Part shown: positions 1 to 8,836 of the stretch, piece by piece
How the letters are laid out: the number at the start of each line of letters is the position of its first letter
How positions within the stretch are numbered: the first letter of the stretch is position 1
Translations under genes and position numbers: made by a program
Source: Bizionia argentinensis JUB59
GTDB lineage: Bacteria; Bacteroidota; Bacteroidia; Flavobacteriales; Flavobacteriaceae
Reading direction: 5' to 3'
Assembly: GCF_000224335.1 (NCBI RefSeq)
Contig: NZ_AFXZ01000025.1
Span: forward strand, 62,001-126,000
DNA: 64,000 nucleotides
Notes under the pieces: model-generated
Database searches by the model: none
Seen by the model: only the letters and a program-made list of their open reading frames with translations
What the model was told of the DNA's origin: nothing

Positions 1-551
1 GCTTCAACAATAGCTTTTTCAATATTATTTTTCAAAAGTGTTTGTTCAGAGACACCAGTAATAAAAGAATTTGTTTCCATATAACTATCTTGAGCTTCTG
101 TATTCACCTTGTTTGCATCTACCAAAGCCAATCGTATTTCTGATCCTTTTTTAGGATTCGTTATCGCCTTTTTATTTGGCGCATTATTAATTTTATTTTC
201 AATTGAGTTTTCCTTCACTTTTTCAGTCGTCGCAACTATAGCTTCGGAATTTTTAGACATTTTCGAATTCTTTTCATTAGTCATTATCTTTTCCGAAGGA
301 GCAGAAGGAGTATTTACAATAGCAGGTGTTGTGGGATTTTGGATACTTTCAAATGGATTAAACGTATTCATTAAAAATAGCACACCAATAACACTCGCCG
401 CAATTCCTATAAATAAAATGTACTTATTGGTGGATTTTTTATCTTGTGAATCCAACCTACTAGACAACTGATTCCATGCTTCCGAAGAAGGTTGAATCTG
501 ACGTTCTTCCAAGACTTTCTTTATGTTATTTTCAAATTTATTCGCTTCCAT
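1..551 (-). CDS. anti-sigma-like membrane protein, 3' end outside window
   Basis: The reading frame starts with ATG at 551 and stays open to the window edge (183 codons seen). The N-terminal 40 residues include the PSSEAWNQL segment (21-29), which resembles the cytoplasmic part of Bacteroidetes anti-sigma-like proteins. One hydrophobic segment follows at about residues 44-62, then a Lys/Asn/Thr-rich, probably periplasmic tail. The start overlaps the end of the ECF sigma gene by 14 bases, so the two are probably translationally coupled. The role as regulator of that sigma factor is inferred from position and topology; I see no named domain. Confidence 0.75.
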   Translation of the reverse strand, partial: MEANKFENNIKKVLEERQIQPSSEAWNQLSSRLDSQDKKSTNKYILFIGIAASVIGVLFLMNTFNPFESIQNPTTPAIVNTPSAPSEKIMTNEKNSKMSKNSEAIVATTEKVKENSIENKINNAPNKKAITNPKKGSEIRLALVDANKVNTEAQDSYMETNSFITGVSEQTLLKNNIEKAIVE

Positions 552-1110
552 AATGTGTTTTATTTAAAACGTGTAGTTTTTGTTGAAGCATTTTTCTAGC
601 TTTAAACAACTGCGATTTCGAAGTACCTTCGGTTATATTAAGCATCTCTGCAATTTCCTGATGTTTGTAACCTTCAATAGCATACATAACGAACACCATT
701 TTATAACCTTCCGGTAGCGCATCAATTAGTTGTTGTATTTCATCTACTTCTATATTGCTATAAGTTTCGTTATAACCTTCTTGATGCGCCACAGTTTCCA
801 TAGGAAACTCAATATTTTTAGATTGTCGCAAATATGAAATAGCTTCCCTAACCATAATTTTCCGTAACCAACCTTCAAAACTACCCGTATCCTGAAATTG
901 TTTCAAATGTGTGAAAGCTTTTAAGAATCCGTTGAGCATAACCTCTTCGGCTTTTTGGAAATCTCTTACATAATACCGACAAACACTTAACATTTTAGGC
1001 GCATGCGTATCAAAGAGCACGCGTTGTGCTTCCCGATTGTTTTTAGCTGCCTTATTAATAAGGTTTATATTATTTTTGTGTAGTTGGATAACCTTCAAAA
1101 TTGCTTTCAT
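538..1110 (-). CDS. ECF-type RNA polymerase sigma factor
   Basis: This 190-residue protein has the size and layout of a group 4 sigma factor. Region 2 spans about residues 25-95 and holds the FQKAEEVMLNGF helix and the GSFEGWLRKI segment. Region 4 spans about 125-180 with a helix-turn-helix around HQEIAEMLNITEGTSKSQL. It would direct RNA polymerase to a small regulon, usually in response to an envelope or stress signal in this group. It is followed by an overlapping anti-sigma-like membrane protein and preceded by an ECF-type promoter, which suggests autoregulation. Confidence 0.93.
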   Translation of the reverse strand: MKAILKVIQLHKNNINLINKAAKNNREAQRVLFDTHAPKMLSVCRYYVRDFQKAEEVMLNGFLKAFTHLKQFQDTGSFEGWLRKIMVREAISYLRQSKNIEFPMETVAHQEGYNETYSNIEVDEIQQLIDALPEGYKMVFVMYAIEGYKHQEIAEMLNITEGTSKSQLFKARKMLQQKLHVLNKTHYGSE

Positions 1111-1129
1111 TAGAGCTTCTATTTATAAA

Positions 1130-1156
1130 GACGCAAATTGTTTAAGAAAGGTTGCC
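1130..1156 (-). promoter_or_regulatory. ECF-sigma-type promoter upstream of the sigma gene
   Basis: On the minus strand GGCAACC (1150-1156) and CGTC (1130-1133) are separated so that AACC-N16-CGTC is formed. This is the AAC / CGT spacing typical of ECF promoters. It lies about 20 bases upstream of the sigma gene start. There is no TAnnTTTG box nearby, so autoregulation by the encoded sigma factor is the simplest reading. Confidence 0.55.
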
Positions 1157-1174
1157 TGAAGTTTAAAAGAAATA

Positions 1175-2152
1175 TTATTTTTTTCGCTGGATGACATAAT
1201 TCACCATAAGTTCTAGTGAATCGCGGAAATCAGATTTTGGATACGTATTTAGAATTTCTAAAGCTTCTGCTTGAAAGGTTTTCATTTTGGTTATGGCATA
1301 ATCTAATCCACCTTGTTCCTTAACAAAATTAATAACCTCACGGACACGCTTTTTATCCTTATTATGATTTTTAATAGAATTAATTAACCAGCGTTTATCC
1401 TTTTTATTGGCATGGTTTAAAACATAAATTAAAGGCAAGGTCATTTTTTGCTCTTTAATATCTATTCCTGTGGGTTTGCCTATTTTTTCGGTTCCATAGT
1501 CGAACAAGTCATCTTTAATTTGAAAAGCCATCCCAATCAGCTCACCAAACTTCCGCATGCGTTCCACATGGTCTGATCCTGGTTTTACTGATGCAGCACC
1601 TAAACTGCAACAAGCCGCAATAAGCGTCGCCGTTTTCTGACGGATAATTTCATAATAAATCGCTTCGGTAATATCGAGCTTTCGTGCTTTTTCTATTTGA
1701 AGTAATTCGCCTTCACTCATTTCGCGAACGGCAATGGAAATGATTTTTAATAAATCGAAATCATTATTATCAATTGATAATAACAAGCCTTTAGATAATA
1801 AATAATCACCGATAAGAACGGCGATTTTATTTTTCCACAAAGCATTTATGGAGAAAAAACCACGACGCCTGTTACTGTCGTCAACGACATCGTCATGCAC
1901 TAATGTTGCTGTATGAATGAGTTCTATTACAGAAGCTCCACGATAAGTACGTTCGCTGACTTCGCCATTAGACACCATTTTAGCGACTAAAAACACGAAC
2001 ATAGGTCGCATTTGCTTCCCTTTCCGGTTAACTAAATAATGGGTAATACGATTAAGAAGTGCCACTTTTGAAGACATGGCCAATTGAAACTTTTGTTCAA
2101 AAAGTTCCATTTCATAATCTATGGGTTGTTTTATTTGTTCTACTATTTTCAA
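1175..2152 (-). CDS. polyprenyl diphosphate synthase (trans-isoprenyl chain elongation)
   Basis: A 325-residue trans-prenyltransferase of the IspA/IspB family. The first Asp-rich motif is DDVVDD at 87-92, followed by RRR. The second is DDLFD at 214-218. These bind Mg-diphosphate of the allylic substrate and of isopentenyl diphosphate. Length and sequence fit the long-chain (octaprenyl or heptaprenyl) enzymes that make the menaquinone side chain, rather than farnesyl diphosphate synthase. The exact chain length cannot be read from the sequence. It lies downstream of rlmN on the same strand, 130 bases away. Confidence 0.9.
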   Translation of the reverse strand: MKIVEQIKQPIDYEMELFEQKFQLAMSSKVALLNRITHYLVNRKGKQMRPMFVFLVAKMVSNGEVSERTYRGASVIELIHTATLVHDDVVDDSNRRRGFFSINALWKNKIAVLIGDYLLSKGLLLSIDNNDFDLLKIISIAVREMSEGELLQIEKARKLDITEAIYYEIIRQKTATLIAACCSLGAASVKPGSDHVERMRKFGELIGMAFQIKDDLFDYGTEKIGKPTGIDIKEQKMTLPLIYVLNHANKKDKRWLINSIKNHNKDKKRVREVINFVKEQGGLDYAITKMKTFQAEALEILNTYPKSDFRDSLELMVNYVIQRKK

Positions 2153-2282
2153 AAGTAAATCTCGCTATTTCAGAAAAGCTAAATTACTAAAAATGTGCGT
2201 GAAAAACTATTTTGATTGTCGGTAGATTAGACGTTATAAATAACTTATAAACACCTAATTTCAGGGAGATATTTACTACGCT

Positions 2283-3320
2283 TTAAGATTTATTCGCCAA
2301 TTGACCACAAGCAGCATCAATATCTTTCCCTCGAGAACGTCTTACCGTTACTGTAATATTGTTCTTTTCAAGCATATTTACATACATGTCTATCGCTTCA
2401 TCATGAGCTTGCTGAAACATACCATCGTCTATTGGGTTGTATTCAATTAAGTTCACTTTACTTGGTGCAAACTTGCAAAATTCTATTAAAGCTTCTACAT
2501 CTTTTTTCTTATCATTGATACCTTTCCAAACAATATACTCATAAGTGATTCTATTTTTTGTTTTGGCATACCAATACTCTAAAGCTTCCCGTAAATCTTT
2601 TAACGGAAACGTGGCATTAAATGGCATAATTGAAGTTCGAATCTCATCAATAGCAGAATGTAGGGAAACGGCTAATTTAAACTTCACCTCTTCGTCTGCC
2701 ATTTTTTTAATCATTTTAGGCACACCAGATGTAGAAACTACGATACGTTTAGGCGACATCCCCAAACCTTCTGGCGAGGTAATTTTATCAATCGCTTTTA
2801 GTACATTATTGTAATTCATAAGGGGCTCACCCATTCCCATAAATACAATGTTACTTAAAGGTCTGTTATGATATAAGCGACTTTCATTATCAATAGCCAC
2901 TACCTGATCATAAATTTCATCAGGATTTAAATTACGCATGCGCTTTAAACGCGATGTTGCGCAAAAAGAGCAATCTAAACTACAGCCAACTTGACTAGAT
3001 ACACAAGCCGTTGTACGCGATTTTGTTGGAATTAAAACCGATTCCACAATTAATCCATCATGTAGTTTTACCGCATTTTTAATCGTACCATCACTACTTT
3101 TTTGCATATCGTCCACTTTTATATGGTTGATAACAAAATTATCTTCAAGCATGGTTCGTGTCTCTTTGGATAAGTTTGTCATATCGGCAAATGTATGCGC
3201 CGATTTACTCCAAAGCCACTCGTAAACCTGATTACCGCGAAAAGCTTTATCACCTTCTTTTTCAAAAAAATCGCGTAATTGGTCTTTAGTTAATGCTCGT
3301 ATGTCTTTTTTATCACTCAT
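2283..3320 (-). CDS. rlmN: 23S rRNA (adenine-2503-C2)/tRNA methyltransferase RlmN
   Basis: A radical SAM enzyme that methylates C2 of A2503 in 23S rRNA and A37 of some tRNAs. The cluster motif CxxxCxxC is at C113, C117 and C120. The two catalytic cysteines correspond to C106 (TTACVSSQ) and C338 (DAACGQLA). I chose the ATG at 3320, which gives MSDKKDIRAL; an in-frame ATG 33 bases upstream adds a hydrophobic stretch unlike the family. The protein has about 345 residues, normal for RlmN. It follows the queA terminator. Confidence 0.96.
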   Translation of the reverse strand: MSDKKDIRALTKDQLRDFFEKEGDKAFRGNQVYEWLWSKSAHTFADMTNLSKETRTMLEDNFVINHIKVDDMQKSSDGTIKNAVKLHDGLIVESVLIPTKSRTTACVSSQVGCSLDCSFCATSRLKRMRNLNPDEIYDQVVAIDNESRLYHNRPLSNIVFMGMGEPLMNYNNVLKAIDKITSPEGLGMSPKRIVVSTSGVPKMIKKMADEEVKFKLAVSLHSAIDEIRTSIMPFNATFPLKDLREALEYWYAKTKNRITYEYIVWKGINDKKKDVEALIEFCKFAPSKVNLIEYNPIDDGMFQQAHDEAIDMYVNMLEKNNITVTVRRSRGKDIDAACGQLANKS

Positions 3321-3353
3321 ATAAATATCTGTAAACGTAAAAAAATAAAACAA

Positions 3354-3379
3354 AAAAGCCTTGAATAAACAAGGCTTTT
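3354..3379 (-). terminator. intrinsic terminator after queA
   Basis: AAAAGCCTTG and CAAGGCTTTT form a perfect 10-bp stem around a 6-base loop, followed on the minus strand by a T-rich run. It sits just after the queA stop and separates queA from rlmN. Confidence 0.8.
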
Positions 3380-3390
3380 AAATATGTTTA

Positions 3391-4440
3391 TTATATAATT
3401 AACATGGCATCACCATAGCTATAAAACTTATACTTTTCTTTAACAGCCTCGTCGTAAGCTTTCTTAATAAATTCATGACCAGCAAAAGCTGAAGCCATCA
3501 TTAAAAGCGTTGATTTTGGTGTGTGAAAATTGGTAATCATACAGTTAGCAATACTAAAATCGTATGGAGGGAAAATAAATTTATTGGACCAGCCATCAAA
3601 TTCATTTAATGTTCCGCTAGACGAAACAGCACTTTCCACAGAACGCATAGCCGTTGTACCTACCGCACAGATACGTCTTTTATTTTTAATAGCATTATTA
3701 ATAATATCTGTTGTCGGTTTTTTAATAATGATCTCCTCACTATCCATCTTATGCTTCGATAAATCTTCCACCTCAACAGGATTAAACGTCCCTAAACCTA
3801 CATGTAAAGTTACATCAGCGAATTTAACACCTTTAATTTCTAGACGCTTTAATAAATGTTTAGAGAAGTGTAAACCAGCAGTTGGCGCAGCAACAGCTCC
3901 TTCATTTTTAGCAAAAATAGTTTGGTAACGCTCTTGATCTTCCGGCTCTACTTCGCGTTTGATATATTTAGGAAGTGGTGTTTCTCCAAGCTCTGTTAAT
4001 TTCACTCTAAAATCTCTATACGATCCATCATATAAAAAACGTAATGTTCTACCTCTAGATGTTGTGTTATCTATAACTTCAGCAACTAAAGATTCGCCTT
4101 CACCGAAATACAATTTATTCCCAATTCTAATTTTTCTAGCTGGATCTACCAATACATCCCAAAGACGTTGTTCTTCATTTAACTCACGCAATAAAAACAC
4201 CTCAATACGTGCACCCGTTTTTTCCTTATTACCATATAAGCGAGCAGGAAAAACTTTAGTGTCGTTTAAAATCATGACATCATCCTCATCAAAATAATCG
4301 ATAATGTCCTTAAACATTTTATGCTCGATTGTTTGCTCTTTTCTGTTTAATACCATTAAACGTGACTCATCCCTGTTTTCAGAAGGATATTCCGCTAATA
4401 ACTCTTCGGGTAACTCGAAGTGAAAATGCGATAATTTCAT
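3391..4440 (-). CDS. queA: S-adenosylmethionine:tRNA ribosyltransferase-isomerase
   Basis: A 349-residue QueA. It transfers the ribosyl part of SAM to preQ1 in tRNA to form epoxyqueuosine. Family segments are visible from the start: [20 protein letters not shown], then [11 protein letters not shown], then [13 protein letters not shown] in the middle and [12 protein letters not shown] near the end. The full length is present. It has its own promoter in the 101-base gap after aroA and is closed by a terminator. No other queuosine gene is in the window. Confidence 0.96.
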   Translation of the reverse strand: MKLSHFHFELPEELLAEYPSENRDESRLMVLNRKEQTIEHKMFKDIIDYFDEDDVMILNDTKVFPARLYGNKEKTGARIEVFLLRELNEEQRLWDVLVDPARKIRIGNKLYFGEGESLVAEVIDNTTSRGRTLRFLYDGSYRDFRVKLTELGETPLPKYIKREVEPEDQERYQTIFAKNEGAVAAPTAGLHFSKHLLKRLEIKGVKFADVTLHVGLGTFNPVEVEDLSKHKMDSEEIIIKKPTTDIINNAIKNKRRICAVGTTAMRSVESAVSSSGTLNEFDGWSNKFIFPPYDFSIANCMITNFHTPKSTLLMMASAFAGHEFIKKAYDEAVKEKYKFYSYGDAMLII

Positions 4441-4494
4441 TTTTTTGATAGCTGTATAGGTTTTAAGGGTTAATAAATACTAAATGCAAGGTTG

Positions 4495-4526
4495 CAAATA
4501 TACGACCTGAAAGTAGGCGTTGTCAA
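4495..4526 (-). promoter_or_regulatory. Bacteroidetes-type promoter for queA
   Basis: On the minus strand TTG (4524-4526) is followed after 21 bases by TATATTTG (4495-4502), an exact TAnnTTTG -7 element. The spacing fits the flavobacterial housekeeping promoter. It lies about 55 bases upstream of the queA start. Confidence 0.6.
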
Positions 4527-4541
4527 GTATTTAGCCATTTA

Positions 4542-5771
4542 TTATTCAAATTGGTTGATTCCGATGCTTTTTAGATCATTCCAAAATGTTGGATAAGATT
4601 TGGAAACGACTTCCCAATCGTTGATAACGATATCTGTTTTTAGAGATAACGGCGCAAAAGCCATAGCCATCCTATGATCGTTGTAGGTATCAATAGAAAT
4701 ATCTTTTTTTATAATTGATGTTGCTTTCAATTCTAAACTTTCTGAAGAGATACTAACATGTGCTCCTAATTTTTCTAATTCGGTTTTTAAAGCCACCAAT
4801 CTGTCTGTTTCTTTAATTTTAAGCGTATGCAAACCAGACAAATGGCACGAAACGTCCAAAGCAAAACACGTAACCGCAATAGTTTGTGCAATATCTGGTG
4901 CGTTAACCAAATTCAATTTTACACGATAAGATGAATCAATATCTACTATTTTTTTTAGTGAAATGCTATTTTCATGGAAGCTCGTTGAAACCCCAAATAT
5001 TTTATAAATTTCTGCTAATACGGAATCGCCCTGTAAACTATTCTCCTTATAAAATGTCAGTTTCACTTCTGTTCCAATAGCGCTTAAAGCTATTAAACTG
5101 TAAAAATAGGAAGCAGAAGACCAATCGCTTTCAACGGTTAATTCCGTTTCTTTTAATTCTTCAAAAGGTTTAATTTGAATAACGTTATTTTCGAAAACCG
5201 TTTCCACACCAATTTGGTTTAGTAATTGAAGTGTCATTTTTATGTATGGAATAGAAGTGATTTCGCCTTCTAAAGTCAAATTTAGTCCATTTTCTAATTT
5301 TGAACCAATAAGTAATAATGCTGAAATATATTGACTACTAACACCTGCTTCAATTTTAACCTGACTGCTAGTTAATACCCGACCTTTAATCTGCAAAGGT
5401 GGGAATCCATCATTTTCTAAATAGCTGATATTGGCGCCTAATTGATTTAATGCATCCACCAAAATTTTAATAGGACGTTCCTTCATCCGTTGCGAACCCG
5501 TAATAGAAACTGTTCGGTTTTCCTGCACGGCGAAATAGGCCGTTAAGAATCGCATGGCCGTTCCCGCATGATGCACATCTATAGAGTCTGAATTTGTTGA
5601 CAAGGCTTTTTCCATAAAAACCGTATCATCCGAATTGGAAAGATTGTGAATCTTAATTTCCGGATATAAAGCCTGTAACAATAACAATCTATTAGATTCG
5701 CTTTTTGAACCGGTAATTTTTATAACCGTTTCCTGTTTTTGAAAGATTGATTTTTCGAGTTTGAGGTTCAT
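4542..5771 (-). CDS. aroA: 3-phosphoshikimate 1-carboxyvinyltransferase (EPSP synthase)
   Basis: The sixth step of the shikimate pathway, joining shikimate-3-phosphate and phosphoenolpyruvate. Recognisable parts are KSESNR at 23-28 (substrate-binding lysine), AGTAMRFL around 69-76, DWSSASYF in the second half, KETDRL near 320 and DHRMAMAFAP near 365. At 409 residues it is slightly shorter than the Escherichia coli enzyme but keeps all motifs. It is the last gene of the aromatic operon, so the operon ends with another enzyme of the same pathway after rsgA, dtd and the MazG-like gene. Confidence 0.95.
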   Translation of the reverse strand: MNLKLEKSIFQKQETVIKITGSKSESNRLLLLQALYPEIKIHNLSNSDDTVFMEKALSTNSDSIDVHHAGTAMRFLTAYFAVQENRTVSITGSQRMKERPIKILVDALNQLGANISYLENDGFPPLQIKGRVLTSSQVKIEAGVSSQYISALLLIGSKLENGLNLTLEGEITSIPYIKMTLQLLNQIGVETVFENNVIQIKPFEELKETELTVESDWSSASYFYSLIALSAIGTEVKLTFYKENSLQGDSVLAEIYKIFGVSTSFHENSISLKKIVDIDSSYRVKLNLVNAPDIAQTIAVTCFALDVSCHLSGLHTLKIKETDRLVALKTELEKLGAHVSISSESLELKATSIIKKDISIDTYNDHRMAMAFAPLSLKTDIVINDWEVVSKSYPTFWNDLKSIGINQFE

Positions 5772-5820
5772 AATTTCAGTAAATGTGTTTATCTCGAATA
5801 TATGAGCATTGAAATAAGTA

Positions 5821-6147
5821 CTATTTCAACTTTGGATTATTTTGATGACGATCATGGTCACGCTTGGTTTTAATATCCAATTTTTTATCAAAAGCTGCTT
5901 GTAAATCAATTCCTGTTTGGTTTGCTAAACATAAAACTACAAAAACAACGTCTGCTAATTCTTCACCTAAATCTTTATTTTTATCGCTTTCTTTTTCGCT
6001 TTGTTCGCCATAACGTCTTGCTATAATTCGAGCGACTTCGCCAACTTCTTCCGTTAACTGCGCCATATTAGTCAGCTCGTTAAAATATCGGACACCGTGT
6101 TCTTTTATCCATTCATCAACGGCTACTTGTGCGTTTTCAATATTCAT
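5821..6147 (-). CDS. MazG-like nucleotide pyrophosphohydrolase
   Basis: A 108-residue all-helical NTP pyrophosphohydrolase of the MazG/RS21-C6 type. The metal-binding pattern is E33-E34-x-x-E37 followed by E63-x-x-D66. Such enzymes clear non-canonical or excess (d)NTPs; the substrate cannot be named here. Its ATG overlaps the dtd stop codon as TAATG, so translation is probably coupled. It sits between dtd and aroA in the aromatic operon. Confidence 0.88.
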   Translation of the reverse strand: MNIENAQVAVDEWIKEHGVRYFNELTNMAQLTEEVGEVARIIARRYGEQSEKESDKNKDLGEELADVVFVVLCLANQTGIDLQAAFDKKLDIKTKRDHDRHQNNPKLK

Positions 6148-6599
6148 TAGTCTTTATTTTTAGTGTCAATAATTATAGTAACAGGGCCGTCGTTAATTAG
6201 TGCGACTTCCATATCAGCACCGAATTCACCTGTTTGAATTGGCTTTCCTAAATCGGATTCCAGCTGCTTGATAAAACTCTGGTAAAGCGGAATAGCCACA
6301 TCGGGTTTTGCTGCTTTTATATAACTCGGTCTATTCCCTTTTTTAGTATTTGCGTGCAAAGTAAACTGACTCACCACAATAATGTCTCCATGATTATCGG
6401 ATATAGAATTATTCATAACGCCTTCGGCATCTGGAAAAATACGCATATTCACCATTTTATTGGAAAGCCAAGAAATATCATCTGTTGCATCATCACTAAC
6501 AATACCTAATAAAACCAATAAACCTGATTTTATAGCCGCTACTTTTTTTCCATTAATAGTCACGCTTGCTTGCGAAACACGCTGAATAACTGCTTTCAT
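6147..6599 (-). CDS. dtd: D-aminoacyl-tRNA deacylase
   Basis: A 150-residue DTD1, which removes D-amino acids (classically D-Tyr) and glycine mischarged on tRNAs. The two family signatures are present: SQFTLHA at 77-83 and the GPVTI motif at 138-142, which form the active site across the dimer. Its stop codon overlaps the start of the MazG-like gene. Its place in a Phe/Tyr biosynthetic operon may reflect its link to D-Tyr-tRNA, but that is inference. Confidence 0.96.
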   Translation of the reverse strand: MKAVIQRVSQASVTINGKKVAAIKSGLLVLLGIVSDDATDDISWLSNKMVNMRIFPDAEGVMNNSISDNHGDIIVVSQFTLHANTKKGNRPSYIKAAKPDVAIPLYQSFIKQLESDLGKPIQTGEFGADMEVALINDGPVTIIIDTKNKD

Positions 6600-6651
6600 A
6601 TTAACTAGATTTTAATTTTGGAGTAATTCGACTTTTACAAGGAGTTGAAAA

Positions 6652-7602
6652 TTATTTCATCCATTCTTCGGTACGATAATGATCTTCATCACCTTCTAAA
6701 ATTTGCAAATAACTTCGGTAGCGCGAAATAGCAATTTCATCCGCATCCAGTGCTGTTTTTACGGCACATTCAGGCTCTTCCACGTGGATGCAATTATTAA
6801 ATTTGCAATGCTCTTTTAGTGCGAAAAACTCTGGGAAATAATCACCAATTTCTTCTTTTTCCATATCTACCACACCAAAACCTTTAATTCCTGGCGTGTC
6901 GATAATCTTGGCATCAAAGCTCAAATCAAACATTTCAGCAAAGGTTGTAGTATGTTGCCCTTGCATGTGCTGTTCCGAAATAGCTTTAGTTTTCAAATCC
7001 AGTGTCGGTTCAATAGCATTTACTAACGTCGATTTCCCTACGCCAGAATGCCCAGCAAACATGCTAACCTTCCCTGTCATTATTGCTTTAACCTTATCGA
7101 TGTTTTTTCCAGTTGTTGCGGAAATCCCGATACATTCATAACCGATTTTTCGATAAATATGAGCTAGATATCGCACTTCGTTTAAAGTGTCGTCATCATA
7201 GGTATCTACTTTATTAAAAAGTAAAATGGTTTTAATTGAATAAGCTTCGGCAGTGACCAAAAACCGATCAATAAAACTCGTAAATGTCGGCGGATTATCA
7301 ATGGTGATTAATAAAAAAACCTGATCAATATTAGCCGCAATAACATGTGTTTGTTTGGATAAATTAACAGATTTCCGAACAATATAATTTTTACGATCGT
7401 GGATGTTTTTAATAACACCCACTGGCTTTTCGTTATTATCATGATCCAGATCAAAATCCACCCGATCGCCAACGGCAATGGGATTGGTGCTCCTTATACC
7501 TTTCATCCGAAATTTACCTTTAATACGGCATGGATAAACAGCACCTAAATCCGTTTTCACGGTGTACCAACTTCCTGTAGATTTATATACTATTCCTGTC
7601 AT
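6652..7602 (-). CDS. rsgA: ribosome small-subunit-dependent GTPase A
   Basis: A circularly permuted GTPase that assists late 30S maturation. An OB-fold covers about residues 1-80. The G motifs come in permuted order: NKVD (G4) at 130-133, GHSGVGKST (G1) at 184-192 and DTPG (G3) at 235-238. A C-terminal zinc knuckle uses C266, C271, H273 and C279. It lies within the aromatic operon, 61 bases after the DAHP synthase gene. Confidence 0.96.
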   Translation of the reverse strand: MTGIVYKSTGSWYTVKTDLGAVYPCRIKGKFRMKGIRSTNPIAVGDRVDFDLDHDNNEKPVGVIKNIHDRKNYIVRKSVNLSKQTHVIAANIDQVFLLITIDNPPTFTSFIDRFLVTAEAYSIKTILLFNKVDTYDDDTLNEVRYLAHIYRKIGYECIGISATTGKNIDKVKAIMTGKVSMFAGHSGVGKSTLVNAIEPTLDLKTKAISEQHMQGQHTTTFAEMFDLSFDAKIIDTPGIKGFGVVDMEKEEIGDYFPEFFALKEHCKFNNCIHVEEPECAVKTALDADEIAISRYRSYLQILEGDEDHYRTEEWMK

Positions 7603-7663
7603 TATTACAAAGATGCGATATTAATTTATACCGATGAATTAATCGATAAGAAAACACGGCTAA

Positions 7664-8746
7664 TTACGAATTGATTATTTTATCCTGATGGTTTATCGAC
7701 TCTTGATGCACGGCTTTGAATACACGAAGAATAAACTCCTCACTTAAATTCTTTTCTTCACCTTGTAAAATCATTTTACCTAAAATTTCATTCCAACGTT
7801 TGGTTTGTAAAACCGCCACGTTATGAGATTTTTTAAGTAATCCGATATCGTCTGCTATTTTCATACGCTTTCCTAACATATCAATTAACTGATGATCAAT
7901 TACGTCAATTTGCGTTCGTAAAGTGTTGATTTTGTTTTTAAATTCCGTGGCCTCACCTGTTTCTTTCCTGATTTTTAAATCGTCCATAAACTTTATAAGC
8001 GTGCTCGGTGTAATTTGCTGTGCTGCATCACTCCAAGCATTATCAGGATCATAATGGGTTTCAATCATCAAACCATCATAGTTTAAATCCAGGGCCGTTT
8101 GGCATAAATCAAAAATAATATCGCGGCGCCCGGCAATATGCGATGGATCGAGAATTAATGGTAAATCTGGAAAACGATTTTGCAAGTCGATTGGTAATTG
8201 CCATTCCGGATTATTTCTATAACGTGTTTTCTCATAAGTAGAAAACCCGCGATGAATTACACCTAGATTTTTAATATCGGCGGTATAGAGACGTTCCACA
8301 GCACCTAACCATAAAGCTAAATCGGGATTTACAGGGTTTTTTACTAAAACAGTTTTACCTGTACCTTTCAGCGCATCTGCGATTTCTTGAACAATAAACG
8401 GACTTACGGTAGTTCTAGCGCCAATCCATAACACATCTACATCGTGTTTCAATGCTAATTCTACGTGGTTCGCGTTGGCAACTTCAGTGGCAATTAACAT
8501 ACCTGTTTCTTCTTTTGCTTTCTGCAACCACTTTAAGCCTAATGCACCAACACCTTCAAAATTTCCCGGTCGTGTTCGTGGCTTCCAAATACCCGCTCTT
8601 AAAACGGTAGCATCTGTATCTTTTAACTCATGAGCAATTCTTAAAACTTGCTCTTCTGTTTCAGCACTGCAAGGCCCCGCAATAACTAAAGGGTGGTCTA
8701 ATCCAAAGTTATTTAACCAATTTCCTAATTCTTTTTTGTTTTCCAT
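7664..8746 (-). CDS. bifunctional DAHP synthase / chorismate mutase
   Basis: The N-terminal about 260 residues form a KDPG-aldolase-like 3-deoxy-7-phosphoheptulonate synthase (AGPCSAET near residue 24, GVGALGLKWLQ, ILDPSHIAGRRD). The last about 90 residues form an AroQ-type helical chorismate mutase (RTQIDVIDHQLIDMLGKRM). The protein thus opens the shikimate pathway and also starts the Phe/Tyr branch. Bacteroidetes fusions carry the mutase at the C-terminus, opposite to Bacillus AroA(G). I use the ATG at 8746 (MENKKELGNW); an ATG 24 bases upstream adds only hydrophobic residues. tyrA, the aminotransferase and pheA lie directly upstream. Confidence 0.95.
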   Translation of the reverse strand: MENKKELGNWLNNFGLDHPLVIAGPCSAETEEQVLRIAHELKDTDATVLRAGIWKPRTRPGNFEGVGALGLKWLQKAKEETGMLIATEVANANHVELALKHDVDVLWIGARTTVSPFIVQEIADALKGTGKTVLVKNPVNPDLALWLGAVERLYTADIKNLGVIHRGFSTYEKTRYRNNPEWQLPIDLQNRFPDLPLILDPSHIAGRRDIIFDLCQTALDLNYDGLMIETHYDPDNAWSDAAQQITPSTLIKFMDDLKIRKETGEATEFKNKINTLRTQIDVIDHQLIDMLGKRMKIADDIGLLKKSHNVAVLQTKRWNEILGKMILQGEEKNLSEEFILRVFKAVHQESINHQDKIINS

Positions 8747-8760
8747 AATTATTATAATTT

Positions 8761-8826
8761 CAAAACTCAAATTCTAAAATCCGTTTTTATAGGTTTACTA
8801 TGTTGGAATTTAGAATATCAGTTTTG
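8761..8826 (-). repeat. imperfect inverted repeat before the DAHP synthase gene
   Basis: CAAAACT (8761-8767) with AGTTTTG (8820-8826) and ATTCTAAA (8771-8778) with TTTAGAAT (8809-8816) pair around a 3/3 internal loop and a 30-base apical loop. The RNA hairpin would end 14 bases before the ATG at 8746. No U-tract follows, so it is not an obvious terminator. Confidence 0.5.
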
Positions 8827-8836
8827 GTTCTTAAAT

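Noticed and set aside
109-471. 120-codon plus-strand frame
   Set aside because: Lies entirely opposite the anti-sigma-like gene, whose frame, signature and overlap with the sigma gene are more convincing.
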